A model generated the notes under the pieces. That model had not been told where the DNA came from. It did no database searches and saw only the letters and a list, made by a program, of their open reading frames with translations. Positions 1 through 9,093 of a DNA stretch of 64,000 bases are shown piece by piece (within the stretch, counting starts at the first letter, position 1; each line of letters opens with the position of its first letter). Made by a program: the position numbers and the translations under genes. This DNA comes from Microbacterium sp. MAH-37 (GTDB lineage: Bacteria > Actinomycetota > Actinomycetes > Actinomycetales > Microbacteriaceae), in contig NZ_WSEN01000010.1 in NCBI RefSeq assembly GCF_009758255.1, positions 1 to 64,000 of the forward strand, in the 5' to 3' direction.

Positions 1-15
1 GAGACGAGGTTATTT

Positions 16-57
16 GGCATTTGACAAGTGCACGCTGTTGAGTTCTCAAGGATCGGA
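16..57 (-). other. rRNA operon leader with boxA-like antitermination element
   Basis: Read on the minus strand this stretch gives CCTTGAGAACTCAACAG followed by GTGCACTTGTCAAATGCC, the boxA-type sequence found in actinobacterial rRNA leaders. No 16S or tRNA sequence lies to its right, so it is a leader and not the 16S-23S spacer. The 16S gene should begin just left of base 1. A promoter pointing the same way sits at 228-256. Confidence 0.75.
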
Positions 58-227
58 CGCATCTGAAGTCGGGTCTCGCGACCGTCTCAACAGAGCAGTT
101 GATCTCTCCCACGCTCCTCGGCACGAGGCCGTTCACCCGGAAGTGAAGTGGAGGTGGTGTGTCCGCCGCTTGGAGGGGAGCTGGGCCTTCCGGCCTTTCG
201 CTCAACCGCTTGGGGCGAACAGGTAAT

Positions 228-256
228 AATTTACGTGGATCCAGCCGTTCTGGCAA
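228..256 (-). promoter_or_regulatory. Probable rRNA operon promoter
   Basis: On the minus strand TTGCCA (251-256) is followed after exactly 17 bases by TAAATT (228-233), a good sigma-70-type promoter. It points at the boxA-like leader, so transcription would start near base 221 and run leftward into the rRNA operon. Nothing in 60-312 looks coding. Confidence 0.65.
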
Positions 257-312
257 ATCGGGCCACTCACCCCGGGCGTGTCGCGCCCTAGCCCGCGTCC
301 ACGTCGGCACTG

Positions 313-1323
313 TCAGGTCAGCCAGCCCTCGCGCGCCGCGTGCCATCCCAGCTGCATCCGTGTCTGCGAACCGGTGATCTCCATGAGCTCGCGGACCCGA
401 CGCTGGACTGTGCGCAGCGAGACTCCGAGGATCCGCGCGCACGCCTCATCGGTGTGACCGACCATCAACAGAGAGAGCACCTGCGCGCCGAGATCGTCGA
501 GTCCAGGCGCCACGTCGACGTTCATGGGGATCGCCGCATCCCAGCACTTGTCGAACAGCGAGACGAGTCCGGTCAGCAGCGCACTCGGCCGCACGATCAG
601 GGCGGCCGCCGATGCCCGCTCGGGATCGGCGAGCACCGGCAGGAACGCTCTTTCGCGATCGACGATCGTGAGCTTCAGCGGTACGCGTTCGGCAACGCGC
701 ACCTCCTCACCGCCCACCACAGCCTCGCGGAGGCGGCCCCACTCCCCGTCCTGCGCGGAGACCAGTTCTCGCTCGATCAGTACCCGGTACTGCACACCTC
801 GTGCGACGGCCTCGTCCTCGACAGCATTGACGGCTGATGAAGTCACTGCGACCGGATTGCTCACCAGGGCGCACACTTCGCGCCTGGCGGACGCCTGAAT
901 GCGAGCGAACCCCTGTGCAACCTGCTCGGCACCGCGCATCACCTCGATGACCTCACCGAGTTCGGCAGCGGACGCCTCGGCTGAGGCGAGGTCGTACACC
1001 TCCTGCAGATGCGCGACGTCCCGCATGGCGGTGCGCAGGGCATCCTCACGCGCTCTCAGACCGTCGCCGATGGCGACATCCGGCGACACCGCGACATAGC
1101 GCGGCACCGGGTCATGATTCAGACGAGTGACGAATCCGAAGACGGCGAGCGACTCAAGAGCGGCTTCGGCCTCGTGCTCACCGACGGCGAGCCGTGCTGC
1201 CAGCACACCCGGCTCGAGCGATGTCACCGAGACTGCGACCCGGTATGCCGCGAGCAGGTGAGGGTCGAGGTCGATCATCCGCTGCTCGTGACGAGAAACC
1301 GCCTTGGCATGTTCCCGACGCAT
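313..1323 (-). CDS. LuxR-type helix-turn-helix transcriptional regulator
   Basis: A 336-residue protein. The first 80 residues resemble a winged-helix sensor end of the TrmB-like type, the middle is a phospholipase-D-like or ligand-sensing region without a clear motif, and the last 60 residues form a LuxR/GerE helix-turn-helix (DLGAQVLSLLMVGHTDEA..., LGVSLRTVQRRV). The ATG at 1323 follows GGAGGG almost directly; an ATG at 1278 is the alternative. It is divergent from the subtilisin-like protease gene with 80 bp between them. Regulators of this build often sit beside large S8 proteases in actinobacteria, so it may control that gene (inference). Confidence 0.75.
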   Translation of the reverse strand: MRREHAKAVSRHEQRMIDLDPHLLAAYRVAVSVTSLEPGVLAARLAVGEHEAEAALESLAVFGFVTRLNHDPVPRYVAVSPDVAIGDGLRAREDALRTAMRDVAHLQEVYDLASAEASAAELGEVIEVMRGAEQVAQGFARIQASARREVCALVSNPVAVTSSAVNAVEDEAVARGVQYRVLIERELVSAQDGEWGRLREAVVGGEEVRVAERVPLKLTIVDRERAFLPVLADPERASAAALIVRPSALLTGLVSLFDKCWDAAIPMNVDVAPGLDDLGAQVLSLLMVGHTDEACARILGVSLRTVQRRVRELMEITGSQTRMQLGWHAAREGWLT

Positions 1324-1403
1324 CCCTCCATTGTCCCCCAGGCGACGAGTCTGCGACTGTCTACTGGGCCCCTGCCCTCCGAAGCCTCCCGAAAGCGACA
1401 GAT

Positions 1404-4400
1404 ATGTCATGTCCACTCCCCCGATTGGTGGCCGTACTCGCGGTCGCCTCCACTCTCGCCGTGGCCGGCTCGACTGCCGCCACCGCAGCATCCGGCGACG
1501 GCGGAGCCGACGGCGCTGACGGCACTTCCGCCTCCCCCTCCGGTGATGCCGCTCGCACTCGCGTGACCCTCATCACCGGCGACAAGGTCGACGTCCTTGA
1601 CGGGCCTGATGGTCGCATCCTCGTCGACGTCATCGCTGATGACGATTCGACCGGCCCCGTCGCGATCGAGCAGATCGGTGGCGACACCTATGCGGTGCCG
1701 GAGGTCGCGGATCAGTACCTCGTGGCCGGCGCGCTCGATCGGGAGCTGTTCAACGTGTCCGAGCTCGTCGAATACGGCTACGACGACGCGCACGGTGGTA
1801 TCCCGCTGATCGCCCAATACGACCCGCGGCTTCGTGCCAAGCCCGCGCCTCTGGCCGGGGCGACCACGGCCCGTTCCCTGCCGAGCATCGGCGGCGCAGC
1901 ACTGCAGACGGACGCCGACCAGGCAGACCTGTTCTGGAAGGGTCTGACGACGCATTCCCGCGCCCGCGGCGCCTCCACCGCCCTCGGCGGCGGCATCTCG
2001 AAGCTCTGGCTCGACGGGAAGGTCGAAGCGACGCTCGACAAGAGCGTCCCGCTCGTCGGAGCGCCCGAAGCCTGGGCTCAGGGCCTGGACGGCACGGGCG
2101 CAACAGTCGCTGTGCTCGACTCCGGCGTGGATGCCGGGCACCCCGACCTGGCAACCGCGATCGACGCCACCGAGTCGTTCGTCCCCGGCGAGGAGGTCAC
2201 CGACCGCAACGGTCACGGAACGCACGTGGCGTCCACCGTCGCCGGTTCGGGAGCCGCGAGCGACGGACGCTACAAGGGGGTGGCGCCCGGTGCGAACTTG
2301 CTCATCGGAAAGGTGCTCGGCGACAACGGCACGGGCCAGGACTCGTGGATCATCGCCGGCATGGAGTGGGCGTCGTCGCACGCACGGGTCGTGAGCATGA
2401 GCCTCGGCGACAGCTCGCGCACAGACCAGACCGATCCGATCGCGCAGTCTCTCAACGCACTCGCCCGCAAGAACGACACGCTGTTCGTGGTCGCCGCGGG
2501 CAACTCGGGCGGAGTCGCCACCGTCGACAGCCCCGGCACCGCTGATGAGGCGCTCACCGTCGCGGCGACCGACGACAACGACAAGCTGGCCGACTTCTCG
2601 AGCCGCGGCCCGCGCGGCATCGACGACGCGCTCAAGCCCGACATATCCGCCCCGGGCGTGAACATCATGGCGGCACGCTCGCAGTACATCACGGGTTCCG
2701 GCTTCTACCGGTCGCTCAACGGAACCTCGATGGCGACTCCGCACGTCAGCGGTGCGGCCGCGATCCTCGCCGCCGCCCACCCCGACTGGGATCGCGAACG
2801 TCTGAAAGCGTCGCTCATGTCGTCGTCGAAGGAACTGGCCGCATACAGCGTCTACGAGGTCGGCACGGGCCGCCTCGACATCCCCAGGGCACTCGATGGC
2901 GTGGATGCCACCGGCTCGGTGTACTTCGGCAAGGCGAAGTGGGGTGAAGATGATCCGGCGCCGCAGACCCGCACCATCCGCTACTGGAACGACGGCGATG
3001 CGGCGAAGACCCTCACCCTCGCGGCGACGTCTGCCGACGGCCCCTCCCCTGTGACGCTGTCCGCGCCCACCGTTACGGTGCCCGCTCGTGGCACGGCGAC
3101 GGTGGACGTCCGCTACGACTTCGCCGATCTGACCGCGGCCGGGCACGATCTCGGACAGGTGATCGCGACGGACGAGTCGGGCGCTCCCGTCGCCCGCACC
3201 ACGACGGGGGCAACCCGCGAGGACGAGCGATACGACCTCGACGTCACGGTGATCGGCGCCGACGGAGAGCCGATCGCGGCCGAGGTCGACCTGTACCGGT
3301 ACGGCACCACCGACATGCGGGCGCTCGAGAGCGACGGCGACACCGGAGCCGTCAAGACGCAGCGCGTGGCACCCGGGGTGTACTCCGCCATGGCCTGGGT
3401 CGAGATGCCGGTGGCGAACGGGCGCGCCGGTCGGGCCCTGTTGAGCGCACCGCACATCGCCGTCACCGACGACGACGCGCACATCACCCTGGACGCCCGT
3501 GACGCCCGCCCGATCTCGGTGCAGACCCCTAAACCGAGCGTCGAGCTGGGCAAGCGCATCGAGTGGTTCCACGATTCCGGCCTCGGCGGCGAACTGAGCA
3601 CGTACTACTACTCACTCAGCGTCGACCCCAGCGTGCAGCTGTACGCGAGCCCGACCGGCGACGTCGCCGGCGGACGGTACGACTTCGCCGTGCGCTGGAC
3701 GCTGAGCGCCCCGTATGGCGACATCCGCGCCTATGCCCCGGGCGTCACCGCATTCACACCGCAGTACCAGCAGGGGTCGCCGCGCCTCGACGGACGCGTG
3801 GACGTGCGCGCAGTCGCCGCGGGGACCGGAAGCGCGGAGGAGTACGCAGGCGTGGACGTCGGAGGCAAGGCCGCCATCGTGACGAACGACCCGTCAGTCA
3901 CCCCGGGCGCCCGCGCCCAGGCGGCGAAGGATGCCGGTGCGACGATGCTCGTCGTCGTGAACGACAGGCCCGGCGTCCTGTTCGCTGCTGCAGGGTCGAC
4001 GACGCTGCCCGTGGTGTCCGTCCCGGCGGAGCAGGGTGCCGCGCTGCTGAATGCCGCGGAATCCGGAGCCCTGCGTCTCAAGGGTGACGCCGTGCGGAAC
4101 CCCGATTACGGGTACGACCTCGTGCAGCATCAGGGCGGCGGTATCACGGCCGATCTGGCGTGGACCCCCAAGCCGAAGGAGCTCGCCGGCATCCTGGACC
4201 GCTTCGTCGACGACCAGGTACGTGACGCTGCCCTGCTGCGGTACGACTGCCCGGACTACCTGATCGTCTGCCAGTCCAGCGGTATCGACGTGCGTACCCA
4301 GGACGAGCGTACGGTGTGGGTGACCCCCGGCACTGCCTACGTCTCGAACGCCGCCGACGTCAGCGGCTGGAACCAGTTGACGGGTCTCGTCTCGTACCCC

Positions 4401-5072
4401 GCGAACCGCACCACCACCCACACGTGGTTCGGCACTGCCAACCCCCACACGGGAAGTGGCTACGCCGATCCGTGGGCTGCCGGAACGCAGATGCGGATGC
4501 TCATCCAGCCGGCGTCCGGTGCCGGAGACATCGCCGGCAACGGCAGCGGCAAGCTCGCCACCCGCCTGTTCCAGAACGGGAAGCTCCTGCGCTCGGGCGC
4601 CGGCGCCATCCAGATGAGCGTGCCGGCCGCCACGGGCGTGCAGCAGTACCGCTACGAGCTGGACACCACTCGGGACGGAGCGATCTGGGCGAACTCGACG
4701 ACGACGAAGACCGTGTGGTCGTTCGGATACGACCAGGCGGATGCCCGCGGCGAACTGCCGCTGGTGCAGATCGGCTTCGACCTCCCGACCGACCTCACCG
4801 GCACGGCGACGCTCGTTGCCGGCGCATCGCTGACGGTGGGCGTGCACGCCTGGCAGCTGCCCGATGCCGCGCGCGGGGGAACCGTCGCGAACACGACGCT
4901 CGAGGTCAGCTACGACGGCGGCTCGACCTGGACCGACGCCGTCGTATCCAACGGATCGGCGTCCATCACCCCTCCGGAAGGTGCGACGTCTGTTTCGCTG
5001 CGAGCCGCAGCAGGCGACGACCACGGCAACACGGTGACGCAGACCGTGATCCACGCGTTCGGACTGCGCTGA
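1404..5072 (+). CDS. Secreted subtilisin-like (S8) serine peptidase, multidomain
   Basis: A 1222-residue extracellular protease. An N-terminal hydrophobic stretch ending in Ala-rich residues is the signal peptide; its n-region has only one basic residue, so the exact start is uncertain. The catalytic triad is visible: Asp239 in VLDSGVD, His271 in NGHGTHVAS and Ser442 in NGTSMATPH. A protease-associated (PA) domain lies at about 790-870 (GKAAIVTNDP), with beta-sandwich domains before and after. The ATG at 1404 was chosen because it puts the signal peptide at the N-terminus; longer in-frame versions add unrelated residues. A strong hairpin follows at 5088. It probably degrades proteins outside the cell and could feed the peptide importer at 28.7-34.3 kb, though no link is visible. 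Confidence 0.88.
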   Translation: MSCPLPRLVAVLAVASTLAVAGSTAATAASGDGGADGADGTSASPSGDAARTRVTLITGDKVDVLDGPDGRILVDVIADDDSTGPVAIEQIGGDTYAVPEVADQYLVAGALDRELFNVSELVEYGYDDAHGGIPLIAQYDPRLRAKPAPLAGATTARSLPSIGGAALQTDADQADLFWKGLTTHSRARGASTALGGGISKLWLDGKVEATLDKSVPLVGAPEAWAQGLDGTGATVAVLDSGVDAGHPDLATAIDATESFVPGEEVTDRNGHGTHVASTVAGSGAASDGRYKGVAPGANLLIGKVLGDNGTGQDSWIIAGMEWASSHARVVSMSLGDSSRTDQTDPIAQSLNALARKNDTLFVVAAGNSGGVATVDSPGTADEALTVAATDDNDKLADFSSRGPRGIDDALKPDISAPGVNIMAARSQYITGSGFYRSLNGTSMATPHVSGAAAILAAAHPDWDRERLKASLMSSSKELAAYSVYEVGTGRLDIPRALDGVDATGSVYFGKAKWGEDDPAPQTRTIRYWNDGDAAKTLTLAATSADGPSPVTLSAPTVTVPARGTATVDVRYDFADLTAAGHDLGQVIATDESGAPVARTTTGATREDERYDLDVTVIGADGEPIAAEVDLYRYGTTDMRALESDGDTGAVKTQRVAPGVYSAMAWVEMPVANGRAGRALLSAPHIAVTDDDAHITLDARDARPISVQTPKPSVELGKRIEWFHDSGLGGELSTYYYSLSVDPSVQLYASPTGDVAGGRYDFAVRWTLSAPYGDIRAYAPGVTAFTPQYQQGSPRLDGRVDVRAVAAGTGSAEEYAGVDVGGKAAIVTNDPSVTPGARAQAAKDAGATMLVVVNDRPGVLFAAAGSTTLPVVSVPAEQGAALLNAAESGALRLKGDAVRNPDYGYDLVQHQGGGITADLAWTPKPKELAGILDRFVDDQVRDAALLRYDCPDYLIVCQSSGIDVRTQDERTVWVTPGTAYVSNAADVSGWNQLTGLVSYPANRTTTHTWFGTANPHTGSGYADPWAAGTQMRMLIQPASGAGDIAGNGSGKLATRLFQNGKLLRSGAGAIQMSVPAATGVQQYRYELDTTRDGAIWANSTTTKTVWSFGYDQADARGELPLVQIGFDLPTDLTGTATLVAGASLTVGVHAWQLPDAARGGTVANTTLEVSYDGGSTWTDAVVSNGSASITPPEGATSVSLRAAAGDDHGNTVTQTVIHAFGLR

Positions 5073-5087
5073 CCGCGCGGCAACCAC

Positions 5088-5122
5088 GGAAGGCCTCGCC
5101 CATGCGGGGCCTTCCGGCTTTC
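5088..5122 (+). terminator. Intrinsic terminator after the S8 peptidase gene
   Basis: GGAAGGCC (5088-5095) pairs with GGCCTTCC (5108-5115) and is followed by a CT-rich tail (GGCTTTCTC). It lies 16 bp after the peptidase stop and before the convergent ligase gene. Confidence 0.7.
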
Positions 5123-5169
5123 TCAGACGCTGACCTCTCCCGACGTCCGGTCGGTTCACCGCGCACGGC

Positions 5170-6252
5170 TCACGGGCGGTGCAGCGTCGTCGTTCCCGCT
5201 CGGTACAGGTCACGCAGGCCCGCGACGCCGTCGCGCTCGTAGGCGAGCAGCTGTCGCTGAGCGCCCGTGCCGTCGGCTCTGATCGCGTCGAGGTGGTCTC
5301 GGACTAACTCCTCCTCACCGAGTTCTCGGAGGACAGGTCCGATCGCATCCATCAGACGGGCGGTGATGTTCCATACGCCGTCCACCTCACCCGTCATCGG
5401 GTCGATCACCCGGGCATCCGTGCCGTCGCGTGCCGCCATCCACAGCGACGCGTCGATGCCGTCGAGCTCGGCCGCCGGCGCGACGGCGGCGTCGCCGTCG
5501 AGCGCGATCGCTCGCGTCAGCGACACCGCGAACACCGTGTCCACCGGCGTGAGCTGCGCGTCGAACACGCGCATCTCGACTGTGGGGAATCGTTCGGACA
5601 GCCGCACCGCCCAGGCAAGGGATGCTGCCTCCGGGATGGCGCGCAGCGCCACCAGTCGCTCGGTCTTGCCGCGGTAGTCCTCGTAGTCATGGAAGTGCGG
5701 CGGGCACCAGGACGAGGGAAGGCGGCGGATCAGGATGCTGCGCCAGCTCCGGAATCCGGACGGCACGCCGTGGGCGAACGGGGCGTTCCCCGTCAGGGCG
5801 AGCAGCAGCGGCAGCCATCCGCGCAATCGGTTCAGCGTCCGCACGCGCTCCTCGTCTTCTCCCGACTCGACATGCACGTGCAGCCCGTTGACCTCGTGCT
5901 CACGGGTGATCTCGGCGAGCTGGTCCGCGACCTCGTGATAGTGCGAGGAGGGAGACACCGCGAGCCCTCCTGGCGAGACGAACGGCGTGCCCGTCGATGC
6001 CGCGACCGCCCCGTGTTGCACGGCGTACTCGCCCAGCAGCCCACGGAGGCGGCGCAGATCCGCCTCCGCCTCCGTGAGCGTGCTGAGCGGGTCGGTGACG
6101 CATTCGAACTGGCAGGTCAGGTACTCCGGCATCACTTCGCCGCTGACGCTCCGGTCGGTGATGCGCTCTCTCGTTCCAGGACCCATCCCCAGCGGGACGA
6201 GGGTCCGGTCATCGAGCAGGACGAACTCCTCCTCGATGCCGACCCGAGCCAC
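5170..6252 (-). CDS. ybdK: YbdK-family carboxylate-amine ligase (glutamate-cysteine ligase 2 type)
   Basis: A 360-residue protein of the GCS2 (YbdK) family, close to the usual 370. Family signatures include VGIEEEF at residues 4-10 (metal/ATP-binding glutamates), CQFECVTDP near 48-56 and GLHVHVESG near 123-131. These enzymes ligate an amine to a carboxylate with ATP; YbdK itself shows weak glutamate-cysteine ligase activity, and the true substrate is unknown. It is the last gene of a four-gene run (CBS, FHA, CsbD, YbdK) with gaps of 15-27 bp. Such ligases recur next to stress genes in actinobacteria, fitting its neighbours. Confidence 0.85.
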   Translation of the reverse strand: MARVGIEEEFVLLDDRTLVPLGMGPGTRERITDRSVSGEVMPEYLTCQFECVTDPLSTLTEAEADLRRLRGLLGEYAVQHGAVAASTGTPFVSPGGLAVSPSSHYHEVADQLAEITREHEVNGLHVHVESGEDEERVRTLNRLRGWLPLLLALTGNAPFAHGVPSGFRSWRSILIRRLPSSWCPPHFHDYEDYRGKTERLVALRAIPEAASLAWAVRLSERFPTVEMRVFDAQLTPVDTVFAVSLTRAIALDGDAAVAPAAELDGIDASLWMAARDGTDARVIDPMTGEVDGVWNITARLMDAIGPVLRELGEEELVRDHLDAIRADGTGAQRQLLAYERDGVAGLRDLYRAGTTTLHRP

Positions 6253-6276
6253 CTCGTCCTCCGATCACCCGGCCGC

Positions 6277-6498
6277 TCAGTCGCGGTCGGTCATCTTCCT
6301 GGCCGCATCCTTGGCGTGCTCCCCGGCATCCTTCACCGAATCCTTCACGGCGTCGCCGGCCTGCTTCGCATCGGCCTTGACCTGGTCCATCTTTCCCTCG
6401 GCCTCGAGTTCCTCGTTGCCGGTGAGCTTGCCCGCGCCCTCCTTGACCTTGCCGGCCATCTCCTCCGCGGTGTGCTTCATCTTGTCGGATGCGCTCAT
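6277..6498 (-). CDS. CsbD-family stress protein
   Basis: A 73-residue, highly charged helical protein matching CsbD: KHTAEEMAGKVKEGAGKLTGN at residues 8-28, then alternating Lys/Asp/Ala helices. CsbD of Bacillus subtilis belongs to the SigB general stress regulon; its biochemical role is unknown. The ATG follows a purine-rich site (GAGAGGAAGAG). It is third in the CBS-FHA-CsbD-YbdK run, 27 bp after the FHA gene. Confidence 0.88.
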   Translation of the reverse strand: MSASDKMKHTAEEMAGKVKEGAGKLTGNEELEAEGKMDQVKADAKQAGDAVKDSVKDAGEHAKDAARKMTDRD

Positions 6499-6525
6499 GA
6501 TCTCTTCCTCTCGTGTTCCCTATGT

Positions 6526-7029
6526 TCAGGCCTTGTTGACTTCTTCTCGGGGCCCGGGCTCATCGCCTGGGACGGTGTAGTCGGGGCGTTCCGACTGCGG
6601 GGGCTGGTCGGATAGTTCGCCGCCCTCGCGTCCGCCGAACGGGCGCCCGTGATCGGCGTACTCCTCGCGCATGAAGACCAGCGTCCAGTCCGCGATCGTG
6701 AACCGCGCTCCGGTACGCAGGATCTCGGTGCGAGAGTCTCCTTCCGGAAGGGCGTTCATCTCGCCCTCGCCGTGCAGGGTCAGCACGTACTCGTCACGCT
6801 CGTCGTGGACGATGGTCGCGTGCACCGGGTCCGCTCCGTCGAGGACGAGATCGTTGCCCGCATCGGAGCCGATCCGCGTCTCGTCCAGCGAGAGCGGATG
6901 CTCCAGTCGGGTGTCCTCCCGCGTCACCCGCAGATGCGGGTCGCCCGCGCCCCACTCGGCGTGCGTCGTCATGGCATTCGCCGGTCTGCGGCTCATGTCC
7001 CGCGCCATCGCCTCCTCATCGCCACGCAT
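6526..7029 (-). CDS. FHA-domain protein
   Basis: A 167-residue protein whose residues about 32-120 form a forkhead-associated domain: TRIGSDAGNDLVLDG (Gly-Ser phosphothreonine pocket), then HATIVHDERDEYVLTLHG. FHA domains bind phosphothreonine; a C-terminal acidic, Pro-rich tail follows. A strong GGGGGAGGG site five bases upstream supports the ATG at 7029. It starts 15 bp after the CBS gene, so the two are co-transcribed. A Ser/Thr kinase partner is expected from family knowledge, but none is encoded in this window. Confidence 0.8.
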   Translation of the reverse strand: MRGDEEAMARDMSRRPANAMTTHAEWGAGDPHLRVTREDTRLEHPLSLDETRIGSDAGNDLVLDGADPVHATIVHDERDEYVLTLHGEGEMNALPEGDSRTEILRTGARFTIADWTLVFMREEYADHGRPFGGREGGELSDQPPQSERPDYTVPGDEPGPREEVNKA

Positions 7030-7044
7030 GTCACCCTCCCCCGC

Positions 7045-7473
7045 TCATCGCGAGATCTGCTCGACGGTCTGACCGGTCTGCTGGGGTGCCATCGCCCGGG
7101 CGATGTCGGCCTGGGCGATGATGCCCACGAGCACGTGATCCTCGATCACCGGCACTCGACGCACCTGGTGCTCCTCCATCACCTCGAGGGCACGGCGCAC
7201 GTCGTCCTCGGAGTCGACCATGTACGGTCGTCCCTCCGCGAGCACGCCGGCCGCCGTCTGTGCGGGGTCGCGTCCGTTCGCGATCGCCTTCACGACGATG
7301 TCCCGATCGGTGAGCATTCCCTTCAGCTTCCCGTCCTCCCCGCAGATCGGCAGCGAGCCGATCTCCAGATCGGCCATCAGTCGCGCAGCGGTCGCCAGCG
7401 AGTCGTTCTCGCCGATGCAGCGCGCGCCCGGGGTCATGATGTCCTTCGTCAGGGTCTCTTTCATCAGAGTCAT
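7045..7473 (-). CDS. Two-CBS-domain protein
   Basis: A 142-residue protein made of two CBS domains: residues about 8-60 (IMTPGARCI...GSLPICGEDGKLKGMLTDRDIV) and 75-130 (HQVRRVPVIEDHVLVGIIAQADIA). Such stand-alone CBS pairs bind adenine nucleotides and sense energy or stress; the partner here is unknown. It is the first gene of the CBS-FHA-CsbD-YbdK run and carries the GCCTGTCAACCCCC element 58 bp upstream. The ATG follows AAAGGAGAACA. Confidence 0.88.
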   Translation of the reverse strand: MTLMKETLTKDIMTPGARCIGENDSLATAARLMADLEIGSLPICGEDGKLKGMLTDRDIVVKAIANGRDPAQTAAGVLAEGRPYMVDSEDDVRRALEVMEEHQVRRVPVIEDHVLVGIIAQADIARAMAPQQTGQTVEQISR

Positions 7474-7526
7474 CGCTTGTTCTCCTTTCGTGTGAGCACC
7501 GACGGTACGGAAGGAGTGCGCGCGCC

Positions 7527-7721
7527 GTGCAGGGGGTTGACAGGCCGAGCGTCAGCGTCCTCTCCCCCGAGTTCGTCGCGGACGTCGCCGAGAACTGGCA
7601 GTCCGAGTTCCTGCAGTTCTTCCTCTTCATCGGAGCCACGGTGTGGCTGGTGCAGCGCGGATCTGCGGAGTCGAAGCCGGTCGGGATGCCGCACGCCGTG
7701 TCGGCTGCGGAGTCGGAGTGA
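7527..7721 (+). pseudogene. DUF6766-like C-terminal remnant
   Basis: A GTG-initiated frame of 64 codons. Residues 15-50 (ENWQSEFLQFFLF...WLVQRGSAESKP) match the conserved C-terminal segment of DUF6766 membrane proteins, which normally run to about 200 residues with several membrane helices before this point. The N-terminal part is missing and the element upstream of the CBS gene lies inside the frame. An AAGGAG precedes the GTG, so a short product is possible, but a decayed copy is more likely. Confidence 0.5.
7532..7547 (-). promoter_or_regulatory. Shared upstream element A (GTCAACCCCC type)
   Basis: On the minus strand the sequence is GGCCTGTCAACCCCC, 58 bp before the CBS gene start. It recurs in six other promoter regions between 8.7 and 13.4 kb. 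It would serve the whole CBS-FHA-CsbD-YbdK run. Whether it is a -35 box or an operator cannot be told by eye. Confidence 0.5.
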
Positions 7722-7730
7722 CCCGCTCCG

Positions 7731-8660
7731 TCAGTTGTCGTGCTGCCTGTTCCCGCCCAGCCATCCGCGCCGGCGGAAGAGCCAGGCCAGTCCCACATCC
7801 GCGAGCACTGTGCCGACGAGCACCACAGCCCATCCGAACGGCACGTGCAGCAGCGGCATGTCCTTGAAGTTCATGCCGTACAGACCGGCGACGACGGTCG
7901 GCAGAGCGAGCAGCGCCGCCACCGCCGCGATAGTGCGCATGTCGCGGTTCTGCCTCGACGACACGTTGCTCTCGTGACTGGAGACCACGGCGTCCAGCGC
8001 CATGCGCTGCGTGGAGAGCAGATCCGCAAGTGCTGCCAGGTCGCCGCGCGCGCGGCGAAGGTACGGGCGGAGCGTCTCGTCCTGCTTCAGAAGCTCTTCG
8101 AGCTGGTCGGCATCGTCCTCGAACCCTCGCATGAACGCAGATGCGGCACGGTCGACATGACCGATGCGGCGACGCAGGCGGTAGATGCGCTCATAGTCCT
8201 CCTCGACGGTCGCGTCGAACACCTCGGCCTCGACGTCGTCGAGTTCGCGCTCGATGCTCGTCGCCGAATCCTCGTAGTCGCGGATGATCGCGGCGAGGAT
8301 GCGGTACGCGGCGCGCAGCGGCGTGGTGCACGCCGGCTCGCCGTCATCCTCGACCAGCGACTGGAGTGGCCGAACGTCCTGCCCCTGCGTGTACTGGATC
8401 GACAGCAGCCACGAGTCCCCCACGAGCAGCACTGTCTCCGCGGGCCGGCGGACCACAGCATCGGGATCGAGATCCCAGGCCACGACGAGGAACTGCTCGT
8501 CGAGCAGCACGAGTTTCGGGGGCTGCCCGCTCCTCACCGCGTCCTCGCGCAGCACTGGGTGCACACGGAGACGTGACAGCGCCTCATCCAGTTCGCGCTG
8601 GCCGGGATCGACCAGCGCCACCCAGTCGAAGCTGCTCTCCTCGTGCGCCGCCGGATTCAT
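7731..8660 (-). CDS. corA: CorA-family magnesium/divalent cation transporter
   Basis: A 309-residue CorA-type channel. A long cytoplasmic N-terminal funnel with coiled-coil helices (about residues 130-230) is followed by two C-terminal membrane helices. The first ends in the signature GMN (VVAGLYGMNF), the second is WAVVLVGTVLADVGLAWLF, and a basic tail follows. The ATG at 8660 gives the expected N-terminus. It is transcribed alone, with the shared GTCAACCCCC element 36 bp upstream. Cation uptake fits a stress island, but which ion is carried is not determined by the sequence. Confidence 0.88.
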   Translation of the reverse strand: MNPAAHEESSFDWVALVDPGQRELDEALSRLRVHPVLREDAVRSGQPPKLVLLDEQFLVVAWDLDPDAVVRRPAETVLLVGDSWLLSIQYTQGQDVRPLQSLVEDDGEPACTTPLRAAYRILAAIIRDYEDSATSIERELDDVEAEVFDATVEEDYERIYRLRRRIGHVDRAASAFMRGFEDDADQLEELLKQDETLRPYLRRARGDLAALADLLSTQRMALDAVVSSHESNVSSRQNRDMRTIAAVAALLALPTVVAGLYGMNFKDMPLLHVPFGWAVVLVGTVLADVGLAWLFRRRGWLGGNRQHDN

Positions 8661-8696
8661 CGCTCGATCATCAGGGATGCCGACGACGACCGGACA

Positions 8697-8706
8697 GGGG
8701 GTTGAC
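8697..8706 (-). promoter_or_regulatory. Shared upstream element B
   Basis: Minus-strand GTCAACCCCCTG, identical over its core to elements A and D, 36 bp before the corA start. Confidence 0.5.
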
Positions 8707-8741
8707 TGCGGGAAGCGGGTCGCTGACAAGCCCCGCGCGGC

Positions 8742-9053
8742 CTACTCCGGCGGAGTCATGTCCTCCGGGATCATGGTGATGCCCCCGCTGCTGTTCGCGG
8801 AATGCGCCATGGCCGTGATCCACTCCGCGTGCAGCTCAGGCGGTTCCGGCTCATCGAAGACGAAGCGCAACGGGATGGACGGGTGCAGCCAGATGGTCGA
8901 CCGGCCCGGCTCATCGCCCTCCGGATGCTGCCACGAGAGCGTGAAGCTCTCGTTGCGACGCAGCTTGGTCGCGATGACGACCTTGAGATGCGCGAGCGCA
9001 CGATCCTCGACCGGAATCGGCGCGGCGCCTCCGCCGTAGTAAAGAAGCCCCAT
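8742..9053 (-). CDS. Small Microbacteriaceae protein, DUF7882-like (paralog 1)
   Basis: A 103-residue protein (MGLLYYGG..., VEDRALAHLKVVIATKLRRN, FTLSW, then ...SANSSGGITMIPE). It is clearly related to the neighbouring 116-residue protein on the other strand: both share YxGG near the start, EDRAL-HL--VI--KLRR, a Trp-containing strand and a C-terminal A-ANS-GG motif. Proteins of this type are widespread in Microbacteriaceae and are sometimes mislabelled DNA ligase; their function is unknown. The start at 9053 was chosen because it aligns with the paralog. Confidence 0.75.
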   Translation of the reverse strand: MGLLYYGGGAAPIPVEDRALAHLKVVIATKLRRNESFTLSWQHPEGDEPGRSTIWLHPSIPLRFVFDEPEPPELHAEWITAMAHSANSSGGITMIPEDMTPPE

Positions 9054-9093
9054 GACGCCTAACCTAGTGCTCAGTCGGAGGAAGGCGGTATCG

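Noticed and set aside
1407..3572. Long open frame on the minus strand across the S8 peptidase gene (721 codons)
   Set aside because: It is Arg/Gly/His-rich with no domain, antisense to a gene with an intact catalytic triad; a GC-rich shadow frame.
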